A stretch of 48,847 nt of DNA from NCBI GenBank assembly GCA_913043005.1, contig CAJWKU010000012.1, forward strand, positions 1 to 48,847, given 5' to 3'. Made by a program: the position numbers and the translations under genes. The notes below the pieces were generated by a model, which did no database searches, was not told where the DNA came from, and was given only the letters and a program-made list of their open reading frames with translations. Each line of letters starts with the position of its first letter. Positions within the stretch are counted from its first letter, which is position 1. Origin of the DNA: an uncultured Cryomorphaceae bacterium. GTDB taxonomy: Bacteria > Bacteroidota > Bacteroidia > Flavobacteriales > Schleiferiaceae. Positions 1 through 8,019 of this stretch are shown in pieces.

Positions 1-65
1 GAAGTCAGTGACATCATGGTTATAGCAATTATCGTTAGGACAAATGAATTAGTAAATTTCTTCAT
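1..65 (-). CDS. N-terminal fragment of a secreted or lipoprotein-like protein, cut by the window edge
   Basis: Reading leftward from an ATG at 65, the frame stays open to the window edge and encodes about 21 residues starting MKKFTNSFVLTIIAITMM. A short lysine-rich start followed by a hydrophobic run is typical of a Sec signal peptide. Nothing of the mature protein is visible, so no family can be given. The 214 bases between this start and the tRNA-Pro gene hold no other convincing gene; they carry this gene's 5' region and the tRNA promoter. Confidence 0.55.
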   Translation of the reverse strand, partial: MKKFTNSFVLTIIAITMMSLT

Positions 66-233
66 CGATTTAGGTGTATTTGATTTTAAAAATTATTCGC
101 TGAAGGTGCAAAATAAGAATTTTCCTCTGAAAATAATGTTATTGTGAGTAATTTTTTCTGTAACGTTTAAATGTTCGATAAAAATTAAATGAAGAAGATT
201 ATTAAAACACAGAGTCATTTAAAATAATTGAAG

Positions 234-241
234 TATTTTCG
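234..241 (+). promoter_or_regulatory. -7 promoter box for tRNA-Pro, with a CGGCCTC leader
   Basis: TATTTTCG matches the Bacteroidota -7 consensus TAnnTTTG at five of six fixed positions. It is followed directly by CGGCCTC (242-248). The same heptamer follows the -7 box of tRNA-Arg further along the window, which supports the assignment. No clear -33 TTTG was found at the usual spacing. The tRNA begins 38 bases downstream. Confidence 0.5.
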
Positions 242-279
242 CGGCCTCAAGATTGGGTGGCTGACCTGATTTTGGGCAC

Positions 280-352
280 CGGGAAGTGGCGCAGGTGGTA
301 GCGCACCTGGTTTGGGACCAGGGGGTCGCAGGTTCGAATCCTGTCTTCCCGA
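280..352 (+). tRNA. tRNA-Pro (anticodon TGG)
   Basis: A complete cloverleaf is visible. The acceptor strands CGGGAAG (280-286) and CTTCCCG (345-351) pair fully, with discriminator A at 352. The anticodon stem CCTGG/CCAGG encloses the loop TTTGGGA, which gives anticodon TGG (reads CCA and related proline codons). The T arm contains GGTTCGAATCC. CCA is not fully encoded. A hairpin with a T-run follows immediately. Confidence 0.97.
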
Positions 353-353
353 C

Positions 354-386
354 AAAAAAGCTCTGTATTACATGCAGGGCTTTTTT
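354..386 (+). terminator. Rho-independent terminator after tRNA-Pro
   Basis: AAAAAAGCTCTGTA is followed by TGCAGGGCTTTTTT, forming a near-perfect stem with one mismatch or G-T pair and ending in six T. It starts two bases after the tRNA. Confidence 0.8.
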
Positions 387-532
387 AGTTCAATACATAG
401 CCGAGTGCCTTATTTTAAAGAGCATCATTTAGCAGATTGTTAAGTATATTTCAAAAAATTAATTCAAAACATTTTATGTTTTCGGTTTTTTAAAAAGAAA
501 ACATTTGAAGAAATTCATTCAGCCACAAAACA

Positions 533-1972
533 ATGATAAATAAGAAAAGAATCGGTCTTTTACTAGGACCACTGTCCTTTTTACTGATTCGTTTTTTCTT
601 TGAGCCAGAGGGTTTAACCCCAACAGGAAATGGAGTATTGGCAGCAACGGCATGGATTGCTATCTGGTGGATAACAGAGGCTATTCCGATTGAAGTCACG
701 GCCCTGCTTCCCATTGTATTGTTCCCATTAATTGGAGCTCTGAGCTTGAAAGAAACAGGAGCAGCATACGGTCATAAATTTATATTCCTTTTCATAGGTG
801 GTTTCATATTGGCTATCGCTATCGAAAAATGGCGGCTTCACAAACGTATTGCAGTCCATATTTTAAATATTGTTGGAACTAGCTTATCTAATATCATGCT
901 TGGCTTTATGTTAAGCACTGCACTTCTCTCTATGTGGATTTCTAATACTGCAACCACAGTTATGATGCTTCCAATTGGAATGGCAGTCATTACTCAACTA
1001 AAGAATAAATCATCAGAGCTTGGCAGCTCTCACTTTGGAAAAGCTCTGATGTTATCAATTGCATATAGTGCGTCTATTGGAGGTATGGCAACCTTAATAG
1101 GAACTCCACCAAATCTAATTTTTGCCGGGGTTGTTCAAGAGCTTTATGGAATAGAAATTACTTTCTTTCAATGGCTCTCTTTTGGCCTTCCCATATCAAT
1201 GGTATTGCTATTTGTTTGTTGGTATTATCTAGGAAGATTTGCCTTCCCATTGAAAGGGCTAAAATTGCCTGGGGGGAAAAAAATCATATCCAAACAGCTA
1301 GAAGAATTGGGGCCCATGTCAAGAGAAGAAAAGCTTGTATTGATCGTGTTTATCGCAACTGCAATAGCATGGATATGTCGATCGTTCTTATTGAAGCAAT
1401 TTATCCCTGCTATAGATGATACAATTATTGCCATCATTGCAGCAATAACTTTATTTATTATTCCATCTAAAGCCAAAGGAAAAGCATTGTTAAATTGGCA
1501 AGATGCAGTTAAATTACCGTGGGGCATATTGATACTTTTTGGAGGAGGAATTGCTTTGGCTATTGGATTTGAATCTAGTGGCCTAGCCTTCTGGCTGGGT
1601 AATCAGTTGAATAGCCTGAAAGGAATACATCTATTTTTATTAATTCTCGCAACGGTAACTACCGTTAACTTTTTAACAGAAATAACATCTAATCTTGCAA
1701 CGACGGCGATCCTTTTGCCAGTCTTAGCTACTTTGGCGTTGGTCATGGATGTCCATCCATTCCTGTTATTGGCTTCTGCCACTGTGGCTGCATCGTGTGC
1801 TTTCATGCTACCGGTGGCTACTGCTCCTAACGCTTTAGTTTTCGGCAGCGGATATGTCAAAATGACTGATATGATTCAAAAAGGTGTTTGGCTAAATATC
1901 TTTTCAATAATTATTCTCACCCTAATAATTTATTTCTTTTTACCCTTAATTTGGGACCTTAGACCACTTTAG
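533..1972 (+). CDS. DASS/SLC13-family sodium:dicarboxylate symporter
   Basis: A 479-residue inner-membrane protein with about 11-12 hydrophobic segments, the usual size for bacterial DASS (SLC13, VcINDY/SdcS-like) carriers. The family's two SNT-type motifs are visible: WISNTATTVMMLPIG in the first half and TEITSNLATTAILLP in the second. The C-terminal motif CAFMLPVATAPNALVFG is also present. In known members these loops bind sodium and a dicarboxylate such as succinate, malate or fumarate. The N-terminal part also shows the conserved WITEAIPIEVTALLP segment. The gene stands alone between tRNA-Pro and the lipoprotein at 2070. The substrate is inferred from the family; citrate or sulfate cannot be excluded. 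Confidence 0.9.
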   Translation: MINKKRIGLLLGPLSFLLIRFFFEPEGLTPTGNGVLAATAWIAIWWITEAIPIEVTALLPIVLFPLIGALSLKETGAAYGHKFIFLFIGGFILAIAIEKWRLHKRIAVHILNIVGTSLSNIMLGFMLSTALLSMWISNTATTVMMLPIGMAVITQLKNKSSELGSSHFGKALMLSIAYSASIGGMATLIGTPPNLIFAGVVQELYGIEITFFQWLSFGLPISMVLLFVCWYYLGRFAFPLKGLKLPGGKKIISKQLEELGPMSREEKLVLIVFIATAIAWICRSFLLKQFIPAIDDTIIAIIAAITLFIIPSKAKGKALLNWQDAVKLPWGILILFGGGIALAIGFESSGLAFWLGNQLNSLKGIHLFLLILATVTTVNFLTEITSNLATTAILLPVLATLALVMDVHPFLLLASATVAASCAFMLPVATAPNALVFGSGYVKMTDMIQKGVWLNIFSIIILTLIIYFFLPLIWDLRPL

Positions 1973-2069
1973 CCATCATTGGAATAATTGCACAAAACTC
2001 TCCGATGAGAATGTCTTTTAAACCTTTTTCTTTACGAATTGTTCAAGAAATATAACCCACTTCAATTCG

Positions 2070-2729
2070 ATGAAAATTTATTTAATCAAACCGGTCATGC
2101 CGATAGTGCTAGCCATTTTTCTAGGATGCGCTTGCAATGCATCACGAATTGTGAGCCCACTCGAATTAGATGAGTGGAGATTTGGCGCTGCCATTGGAGG
2201 GCCTCAAGTAAACTCTCAGAGACTCCCTTTGATGAGCATATATTCCGCAAAAGGGATCACAGAAGAAAAATCTTTTTACTCGGGGCTACAAATCGTCAAT
2301 TTGGGATTTCAATCGTTACAATTAGATGCCGGCTTGCTTACGCGCTTGAAAAAACATGAAGGTTTTAGTCCAGAGGTGAATTTAAAAACAGGATTAAACG
2401 GCATGATAAGTTTTCGAGATGCTGCAACAAGAATCTATCCAGAAATCGGGATTCTAACCACATGGAAACTTAATCGGTTCATGCCTTATTTGGGAAGTGA
2501 CTTATGGATTGACCCTACATATGGTCTGACGGAATTTAGTAAAGGTTCCTTGTTACATCCATCTTTACAAAGCGGAGTGAGATACCTGAGTAAATATTTT
2601 GAATTTGGAATAGAAGCAAAATGGCTCAATCCCACTAGAACCTTTATAATTCCTCAACAAGATGTTCCTTCATTTATGGGACTTGGCGCTAGAGGACTCT
2701 ATTTCACAATAGCCTACCGAATGTTATGA
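2070..2729 (+). CDS. Putative outer-membrane-associated lipoprotein, unknown function
   Basis: A 219-residue protein with a signal sequence ending in a lipobox-like FLGCAC (Cys near residue 20), so probably lipid-anchored. The rest alternates hydrophobic and polar residues with many aromatics and ends in Tyr-Arg-Met-Leu (FTIAYRML). That pattern fits beta-strands of a small outer-membrane barrel. No named family was recognised. The stop overlaps the next start as ATGA (2726-2729), so it is translationally coupled to the alpha/beta hydrolase lipoprotein that follows. Confidence 0.6.
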   Translation: MKIYLIKPVMPIVLAIFLGCACNASRIVSPLELDEWRFGAAIGGPQVNSQRLPLMSIYSAKGITEEKSFYSGLQIVNLGFQSLQLDAGLLTRLKKHEGFSPEVNLKTGLNGMISFRDAATRIYPEIGILTTWKLNRFMPYLGSDLWIDPTYGLTEFSKGSLLHPSLQSGVRYLSKYFEFGIEAKWLNPTRTFIIPQQDVPSFMGLGARGLYFTIAYRML

Positions 2730-3622
2730 GAAAAATTTCTATTATTCTGATTTTAATTTTTTCATGCTACTTGCAAATTAGCTGCGATGTTGACGCGGCC
2801 TTGTTGCAAGGAGAGAAAGTGGAATATAATTTTCCTCCTGGAGATAGCTCAGATCAATTTTATGTAGATACTGATAAAATCTTTCAAATTCCCCTATTAT
2901 CGAAATCTGATAAGGAAAATGATATTGAGACTGCAATGATCTCCTCTCTATATGTCGGCGATACTTCTTTGATTTCGGCAGATACTGTTTTCCTATATCT
3001 TCACGGGAATTCAGGATCACTTAATGGATATTGGGGACCTATCCGTCAAATGGCTAATATCGGTGGGCATCATAGATATGGTGTTTTCGCAATAGATTAT
3101 CGAGGTTTTGGAAATTCAGAGGGCAAATCAACAAGCATAGAAAGTATGAGACAAGATCTATATGCCGCTCTTGATTTTTTGGAATCTAAGGGGCTCAATG
3201 GAGATCGACTTATCGTCTATGGACTGAGCCTCGGGAGTTTACCCGGATGTCAAGAAGCGGGTGATCAAATGGGTTCCCTCAAAATTGAAAAATTAATTAT
3301 TGAAGCCCCCCAAACTACTGCTGATGTGTTTTTTCAAGACGCAGTGGGTATTTCCGTACCTAGCTCAATGGTAACCGACTATAACTTTGATCTTGTTGAA
3401 CGAATTTCTCAATATGAAAAAAGCCTTCTGTGGATGCATGGTGTCAATGATCAAATAGCGCTTTTTGAAAATGCCCAAGAGATATATGACGCGCATCAAC
3501 CAGACACAATGAACGGAGAATTTAAACAAGCTCATATCCTCCCCTTGGGTGGACACTATTTCAGATGGGATTTCGGTTATGAAAATTGGGGGAAAGCAAT
3601 ATTAGATTTTGTCGCTAATTAA
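2726..3622 (+). CDS. Alpha/beta hydrolase lipoprotein (BEM46-like)
   Basis: 298 residues. The N-terminus is a lipoprotein signal with a Cys after LQIS (near residue 20). The fold signature is clear: oxyanion-hole LYLHGNSGS, then AIDYRGFGNSEGKS, the nucleophile elbow YGLSLGS (Ser as nucleophile), and a C-terminal LGGHYF His. The serine and histidine of the catalytic triad are therefore visible, and an Asp lies in the segment WMHGVNDQIA. Such BEM46/DUF-type hydrolases act on small esters or lipids, but the substrate is unknown. It is coupled by ATGA overlap to the preceding lipoprotein, suggesting a shared location in the periplasm or at the outer membrane. Confidence 0.8.
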   Translation: MRKISIILILIFSCYLQISCDVDAALLQGEKVEYNFPPGDSSDQFYVDTDKIFQIPLLSKSDKENDIETAMISSLYVGDTSLISADTVFLYLHGNSGSLNGYWGPIRQMANIGGHHRYGVFAIDYRGFGNSEGKSTSIESMRQDLYAALDFLESKGLNGDRLIVYGLSLGSLPGCQEAGDQMGSLKIEKLIIEAPQTTADVFFQDAVGISVPSSMVTDYNFDLVERISQYEKSLLWMHGVNDQIALFENAQEIYDAHQPDTMNGEFKQAHILPLGGHYFRWDFGYENWGKAILDFVAN

Positions 3623-3680
3623 TTGACCGCATTAGCATGAACAATATTTCTCCAAATCCAGATTTATTTTTGAAGTAATG

Positions 3681-3712
3681 AAAAAGGAGCTGCATTTTAA
3701 ATACAGCTCCTT
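3681..3712 (-). terminator. Terminator downstream of tRNA-Arg (minus strand)
   Basis: AAGGAGCTG (3684-3692) pairs perfectly with CAGCTCCTT (3704-3712). Read on the minus strand, the stem is followed by a T-run, as expected for termination just after tRNA-Arg. The plus-strand side lacks a T-run. Confidence 0.75.
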
Positions 3713-3720
3713 GACACAAG

Positions 3721-3794
3721 TGATTCCGGCGCGATTCGAACGCGCGACCGTCTGCTTAGAAGGCAGATGCTCTATCCAGCTGAGCTACGGAACC
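3721..3794 (-). tRNA. tRNA-Arg (anticodon TCT)
   Basis: On the minus strand, acceptor GGTTCCG pairs with CGGAATC (one G-T pair) with discriminator A. The anticodon stem TCTGC/GCAGA holds the loop CTTCTAA, giving anticodon TCT (arginine AGA/AGG). The D arm (TAGCTCAGCTGGATAGA) and T arm (GCGCGTTCGAATCGCGC) are canonical. The length is 74 bases. Confidence 0.97.
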
Positions 3795-3801
3795 GAGGCC
3801 G

Positions 3802-3809
3802 CAAAAGTA
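3802..3809 (-). promoter_or_regulatory. -7 promoter box for tRNA-Arg with CGGCCTC leader
   Basis: On the minus strand TACTTTTG is a perfect TAnnTTTG match. It is followed by CGGCCTC and then directly by the first base of the mature tRNA, so transcription would start almost at the tRNA 5' end. No TTTG was seen at the -33 position. Confidence 0.65.
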
Positions 3810-3927
3810 ATATTAAAATCTATTAATAATCAGAAAGAATAGCAATCTTGTTAAATCTTGCTGAAAATATATTTGACAGTAACTAAAAAAAATGATTGCT
3901 GAAAGCGAATCCCTATTTTAAATAACG

Positions 3928-4479
3928 TTAAGGAGCAAAAAGCAATAAGGCCCATAAACCACCTACAAAAACTGTTATAATAGAGGCAATTACCCAGTCT
4001 AAAGCCGAGCTTTTCTTTTCTATTTCTCTTTTTGAATCGTCACCTTGCTTATTGAGTTTAGCGATACTAGATTTTATCCTCTTAAAATCAAATTCCTTAG
4101 GCATATCCCTAACTTTAGATTTAACTATAAATCGACCATTTCGAAATTCGTATTCAAAGATTGTTTCAAAATTTCTTTTCCTTGGACATAATTGAATTAT
4201 CTCGCCCTCCCCTTCTAATTCAATTAAAGGAATATCTATTATGTAGATCAAAAGATCTTCTTCAACATAGCTTTTACAAACAATTGGTAATGCCGAATCC
4301 GCTCCTCGATGCGCACATGCCAGGTCCATGCAATCAGGGCTTTCAAAATTGGTAACAAGCCAGATCATATTTGAAGCATAGTCGATTTCGAAATAGACAC
4401 CTTTTGGCCCGAGATCAACCTGGGACATTGCGCTAAAAGCAAGTATTTGAAAAGAGAAATAAATTAGAACCTTTCTCAC
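3928..4479 (-). CDS. Hypothetical secreted protein with C-terminal membrane anchor
   Basis: I place the start at the GTG at 4479, which yields MRKVLIYFSFQILAFSAMSQ, a good signal peptide ending after about residue 20. A TTG lies directly upstream, but no ATG is available. The 183-residue product has a beta-rich middle part with four to five cysteines. A Lys-rich stretch follows, then one transmembrane segment near the C-terminus (VIASIITVFVGGLWALLLF). The anchored protein would therefore present its domain in the periplasm. No family was recognised. It stands alone between tRNA-Arg and the DUF5683 gene. Confidence 0.6.
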   Translation of the reverse strand: MRKVLIYFSFQILAFSAMSQVDLGPKGVYFEIDYASNMIWLVTNFESPDCMDLACAHRGADSALPIVCKSYVEEDLLIYIIDIPLIELEGEGEIIQLCPRKRNFETIFEYEFRNGRFIVKSKVRDMPKEFDFKRIKSSIAKLNKQGDDSKREIEKKSSALDWVIASIITVFVGGLWALLLFAP

Positions 4480-4667
4480 CAATTTTAAAATTTTAAATCT
4501 TCAAAAGAAAAATGATCTAGAGCCTAAAAGGATCTCTGAATAACTATATTAATTTAGTACTAATATCTAAAGAATTTTTATTTCTCAGACTTCATTAAGT
4601 TAAAAAAATATATTGAGATCTGAGCATAGACATATTTTAACGAAACAAGGTACTTTTACATAAGATT

Positions 4668-5249
4668 ATGCGCAGTCTATTAAAAATTTGTTTCATTCAC
4701 TTAAACCTTGTTTTTTTTAGCATTAACCTAAGTGGTCAGGATGTTTCTTCCGAGGTATCAGGCTTATCCAATGGTGAAATACAAATAAAAGCGCAAGAAA
4801 TAAACAATAAAAAATACCAATCTCAACCCCAAAAAGCCCTTATCGCTTCAGCCGTTATTCCTGGATTAGGTCAGATATTGAATAAGCAGATCTGGAAATC
4901 ACCAATAGCTCTTGGGGCGATTGGCGGAGTTGGCTTTGTCTTTTGGCAGAATCAAATGAATGTTTCAAAACTTAAAAATGCAATAAATATCAGATTTAAT
5001 GGAGGTGCTGATGAATTTGCTGGAATATATACCGACAGCCAATTGTTTTCCTTAGAAAACGAATACACTAGGCGCAGAGATTACAGCTTTTTAGGCTTAA
5101 TTGGCATTCATATGCTTCAATGTATTGATGCTTATGCAGCAGGCTTTTTAGTTGACTTTGATATAAGTCCAGACCTTAATATTGCAACTTCATATTATCC
5201 TTTACCGAATGCTCCTTTGGGTGCAAAAATTATATTGTCATGGCCTTGA
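4668..5249 (+). CDS. DUF5683-family membrane protein
   Basis: 193 residues. A signal-like N-terminus is followed by the family pattern KALIASAVIPGLGQI (about residues 53-67), a transmembrane stretch, then a second conserved block RRDYSFLGLIGIHML and IDAYAAGFLVDFDISPDL near the C-terminus. From general knowledge, DUF5683 proteins commonly sit just upstream of dapB in Bacteroidota, as here. The gene overlaps the dapB start by ten bases, so the two are very likely co-transcribed. The molecular role is unknown; the paired hydrophobic segments suggest an inner-membrane protein. Confidence 0.82.
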   Translation: MRSLLKICFIHLNLVFFSINLSGQDVSSEVSGLSNGEIQIKAQEINNKKYQSQPQKALIASAVIPGLGQILNKQIWKSPIALGAIGGVGFVFWQNQMNVSKLKNAINIRFNGGADEFAGIYTDSQLFSLENEYTRRRDYSFLGLIGIHMLQCIDAYAAGFLVDFDISPDLNIATSYYPLPNAPLGAKIILSWP

Positions 5250-5932
5250 AAATTGCAATTATAGGATATGGTAAAATGGGTCGAATGATTGAAAAAATTG
5301 CTCTTGAGCGAGAACATATTATTGTTGCTCGTATGGAAAGAGGTTGGGTTCCAGATGATTTCAATAATGCGGATGTAGCCATAGAATTCACCGAGCCAAA
5401 CTCTGCATTTAATAATATTCAAAAAACTCTAAGTGCAGGAATATCTGTCGTTTCTGGCACAACAGGATGGTATGAGAAAATTTCTGATCTCAAAGAAGAA
5501 TCGCAAAATGCAGGACTAGTATACTCGTCAAATTTTTCGTTGGGGGTCAATATATTTTTTGAACTTAATAACAAAATGGCTGAGCTTTTTTCGCATCATG
5601 ATCAATATAAACCAAGTCTAAAAGAAACTCATCATAAAGAAAAAAAAGATATTCCAAGTGGAACCGCAATAACTTTAGCAGAAGATATATTGAAGAATAG
5701 CTCTTTAAACGGGTGGACCGTTAAAGATGAGTTTGGTAAGCTCCCGATTCAATCGATTCGAGAAAAAGACATACATGGAAACCATTCTATCACTTATGAA
5801 TCAGAGATAGATAAAGTGACACTATCTCACTCTGCATTGAACAGAAAAGGCTTCGCTATAGGAGCAGTTATTGCAGCAGAAAAGATTTTCGGGAAGACAG
5901 GAATTCACAAGTTTAATTCACTTTTGTTCTAA
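5240..5932 (+). CDS. dapB: 4-hydroxy-tetrahydrodipicolinate reductase
   Basis: DapB reduces 4-hydroxy-tetrahydrodipicolinate with NAD(P)H in the lysine/diaminopimelate pathway, in the cytoplasm. The N-terminal nucleotide-binding loop IGYGKMGRMI (about residues 8-17) is clear. So are IEFTEPNSA, the VSGTTGW segment, the SSNFSLGVNIFFELN helix, and the catalytic signature KETHHKEKKDIPSGTA (about 128-143, with the His pair and the Lys). At 230 residues it is shorter than the roughly 270-residue proteobacterial form but normal for Bacteroidota. Its start overlaps the DUF5683 gene by ten bases, and a PnuC-like gene follows after four bases. Confidence 0.95.
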   Translation: MALKIAIIGYGKMGRMIEKIALEREHIIVARMERGWVPDDFNNADVAIEFTEPNSAFNNIQKTLSAGISVVSGTTGWYEKISDLKEESQNAGLVYSSNFSLGVNIFFELNNKMAELFSHHDQYKPSLKETHHKEKKDIPSGTAITLAEDILKNSSLNGWTVKDEFGKLPIQSIREKDIHGNHSITYESEIDKVTLSHSALNRKGFAIGAVIAAEKIFGKTGIHKFNSLLF

Positions 5933-5936
5933 CGTT

Positions 5937-6647
5937 ATGTCAACAACAAAATCTCAGGTTCAAATATTTACTGAGAGCGTAGGTCTAGATGTATTAGGAG
6001 TTGCTATTGTAATAATTGTTTCTCTAGCATTAGGTTTTCATAAAACAATTATAAACGAACTACCCATAGGGTTAATGTCTGTAATTGGCGCCGCATTTTC
6101 GATGCTCGCAACCCGACTTGTCACCAAAAGAAACAACATTGGGAATTTGATCGGAATCGTTGCCACAATTAATTCAGCAATTGTAGATTACTATCTAGGA
6201 AATCAGGCCGCTTTTCTGACATATCCTGTATCATTTTTTGGATTGATTGCCAGTTATTTGTTTTGGAAAAAGAAAGGAGATCGAACTCCTCGTCGCTTTG
6301 ATAATTGGTATTTCATAAATATTATTATCGCCTTCTCATTAGCTTTTATTCTTAATTATATTGGATTTACAGGTTACCTTAACCATGACATGAATCCAGA
6401 AGATAGTCTCAAGTTTTGGATTACTGCAATTATAACTGGCCTTACTTTTTCAGGAACATTAAATATGCCAAGAATGTATGCTGATACTTGGGCATTTTAC
6501 GAAGTTTATAATGGCTTAAAAATTTACCAGAATATTCTTTTTGGAAATGTTGCCTATGTGGCTAAGTATGTTTTTTATCTATTCAATGCTTTATTAGGAT
6601 GGATCGTATGGCATCAAGTCAGAAAAAATGAAACTAGTTTAGACTGA
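5937..6647 (+). CDS. PnuC-like nicotinamide riboside/vitamin transporter family membrane protein
   Basis: The chosen ATG at 5937 lies four bases after the dapB stop and gives 236 residues; the open frame extends upstream but would then run inside dapB. The protein has about seven hydrophobic segments. An inner segment, GNLIGIVATINSAIVDYYLGN, is written here in part only. The end carries a Tyr/Trp-rich stretch and LLGWIVWHQVRK, resembling the last helices of PnuC-type carriers, which move nicotinamide riboside or thiamine-like vitamins. The match was judged by pattern only. In many Bacteroidota a signal peptidase gene (lepB) follows dapB, whereas here this transporter-like gene takes that place. 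Confidence 0.6.
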   Translation: MSTTKSQVQIFTESVGLDVLGVAIVIIVSLALGFHKTIINELPIGLMSVIGAAFSMLATRLVTKRNNIGNLIGIVATINSAIVDYYLGNQAAFLTYPVSFFGLIASYLFWKKKGDRTPRRFDNWYFINIIIAFSLAFILNYIGFTGYLNHDMNPEDSLKFWITAIITGLTFSGTLNMPRMYADTWAFYEVYNGLKIYQNILFGNVAYVAKYVFYLFNALLGWIVWHQVRKNETSLD

Positions 6648-6685
6648 TTCCATATTCCTGTTAAAACTTTTCTGTATTCTCTGTT

Positions 6686-7354
6686 ATGTCTAATTTGGAC
6701 TCAGTGAGAATCATAAAAATTTTCTTTTTTCTTGTCTCAGTTTCTATACATGCTCAACCTATGTTGGAAAGCGGAAAGACCATCGGCTCTGGCAATGAAT
6801 ATATAGAATTGTCTATTTTGGGCTATCCTGTTAAACCGAATTCACAATGGCAATATTCTCAAAGTCAACTTCAAAAACAGATTGGAGTTAGTGATAAATG
6901 GGAAATGAGATATGCTATTGCAACAGGACAGAATTCTGAGGAGTTCCATTTATCTATTCTTGCTGGACTTCAATATCGTATTCATGAAAAAGGGAATTGG
7001 TCAGGAAGTCTATCGGCAACAGTTTCTTATCTTCAAGGAGATCAAATAATTCCCCAAAATAAATTTTGGTATTCAGCCAGTCATATCTCTAAAAATGAAA
7101 TTGAGCTGAATATAAATTTAGGACTTTGTCAAAATACTCTTGAAGATCCTTTTCATCCACTAATTGCAGCGGGCTGGGTTTTCCCTACTCTTTATAAGTC
7201 AAAATTTATTCATCTTGAAATTTATTTGCAACCAGGAGCAAACTCAGCTCTTCAAATAGGATATGACTTTTCAAAAAATAATCATCAAACACTATTAATG
7301 ATCGCTTATAACGCTCAAGGACCTCCGGCCTTTAGCATACTTCGATCCCTTTGA
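6686..7354 (+). CDS. Hypothetical outer-membrane beta-barrel-like protein
   Basis: 222 residues. The signal peptide ends near HAQ (about residue 24). The body shows alternating polar/hydrophobic strands, with segments such as WEMRYAIATGQ, FHLSILAGLQYRI, WSGSLSATVSYLQG, IELNINLGL and LQIGYDFS. This is the look of an eight- to ten-stranded outer-membrane barrel, as in the Bacteroidota transporter/OmpW-like group. No family could be named. It follows the PnuC-like gene by 38 bases and faces coaE tail to tail with a seven-base gap. Confidence 0.6.
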   Translation: MSNLDSVRIIKIFFFLVSVSIHAQPMLESGKTIGSGNEYIELSILGYPVKPNSQWQYSQSQLQKQIGVSDKWEMRYAIATGQNSEEFHLSILAGLQYRIHEKGNWSGSLSATVSYLQGDQIIPQNKFWYSASHISKNEIELNINLGLCQNTLEDPFHPLIAAGWVFPTLYKSKFIHLEIYLQPGANSALQIGYDFSKNNHQTLLMIAYNAQGPPAFSILRSL

Positions 7355-7361
7355 GCATATT

Positions 7362-7970
7362 TTATACTGAGAAACGACTCAATAATGACTCGTGCAAAAA
7401 ATCTACCTGCCGATTCAACTCAATTAAGCTTTGATCGTTTTCAATTATAAAATCTTTTTCGGTAAGCATAGACCTTTTTTTCGCTTGAGACATCTGGCGA
7501 GACATTCTTTGCTTTATCTGCTTCTCATTTAACTTACTTCGATTTTTTATACGTTGCAGACGATTCTCCATTGAAGCTTCAACCAAAATTATTGAATCAC
7601 AATTTTCATAGGTCCCGGACTCAAAAAGTATTGCCGCTTCTCGAATAACGTATACAGCTTGCTGATTACTGAGCCACCGGGTAAAGTCATCATGAACAGC
7701 AGGGTGAACAAGAGCATTAATTCTAGCAGTGGCTTCAGCTGTTGAGAAAGCACGTTTTGCAAGTTCCGCACGCTGAAGAACACCATCAATGTATACACCT
7801 TCACCGAATTCACTCGTTATAGCGTCCATTAATGCCAAATTTTCAATCATCAGACGTTTAGCTGAATCATCAGCAAAATAAACAGGAATACCCTTTTGCA
7901 TTAGAATTTTCGCCACTGTAGATTTCCCGCTTCCAATAGATCCTGTTAAACCAATATGATAATTTTTCAT
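7362..7970 (-). CDS. coaE: Dephospho-CoA kinase
   Basis: CoaE phosphorylates the ribose 3' hydroxyl of dephospho-CoA, the last step of coenzyme A synthesis. The P-loop GLTGSIGSGKST lies at residues 7-18. The DADS-like segment of the family appears as FADDSAKRL, and the substrate region includes VHPAVHDDF and REAAILFESG. The 202-residue length is normal. Five bases upstream of the ATG lies TACATTTA (7976-7983, minus), a five-of-six match to the -7 consensus, so the message may have little or no leader. Confidence 0.95.
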   Translation of the reverse strand: MKNYHIGLTGSIGSGKSTVAKILMQKGIPVYFADDSAKRLMIENLALMDAITSEFGEGVYIDGVLQRAELAKRAFSTAEATARINALVHPAVHDDFTRWLSNQQAVYVIREAAILFESGTYENCDSIILVEASMENRLQRIKNRSKLNEKQIKQRMSRQMSQAKKRSMLTEKDFIIENDQSLIELNRQVDFLHESLLSRFSV

Positions 7971-8019
7971 AGTTATAAATGTAACATAGTCAAACGTTTA
8001 CTTAGTCCTAAGTTGAATT

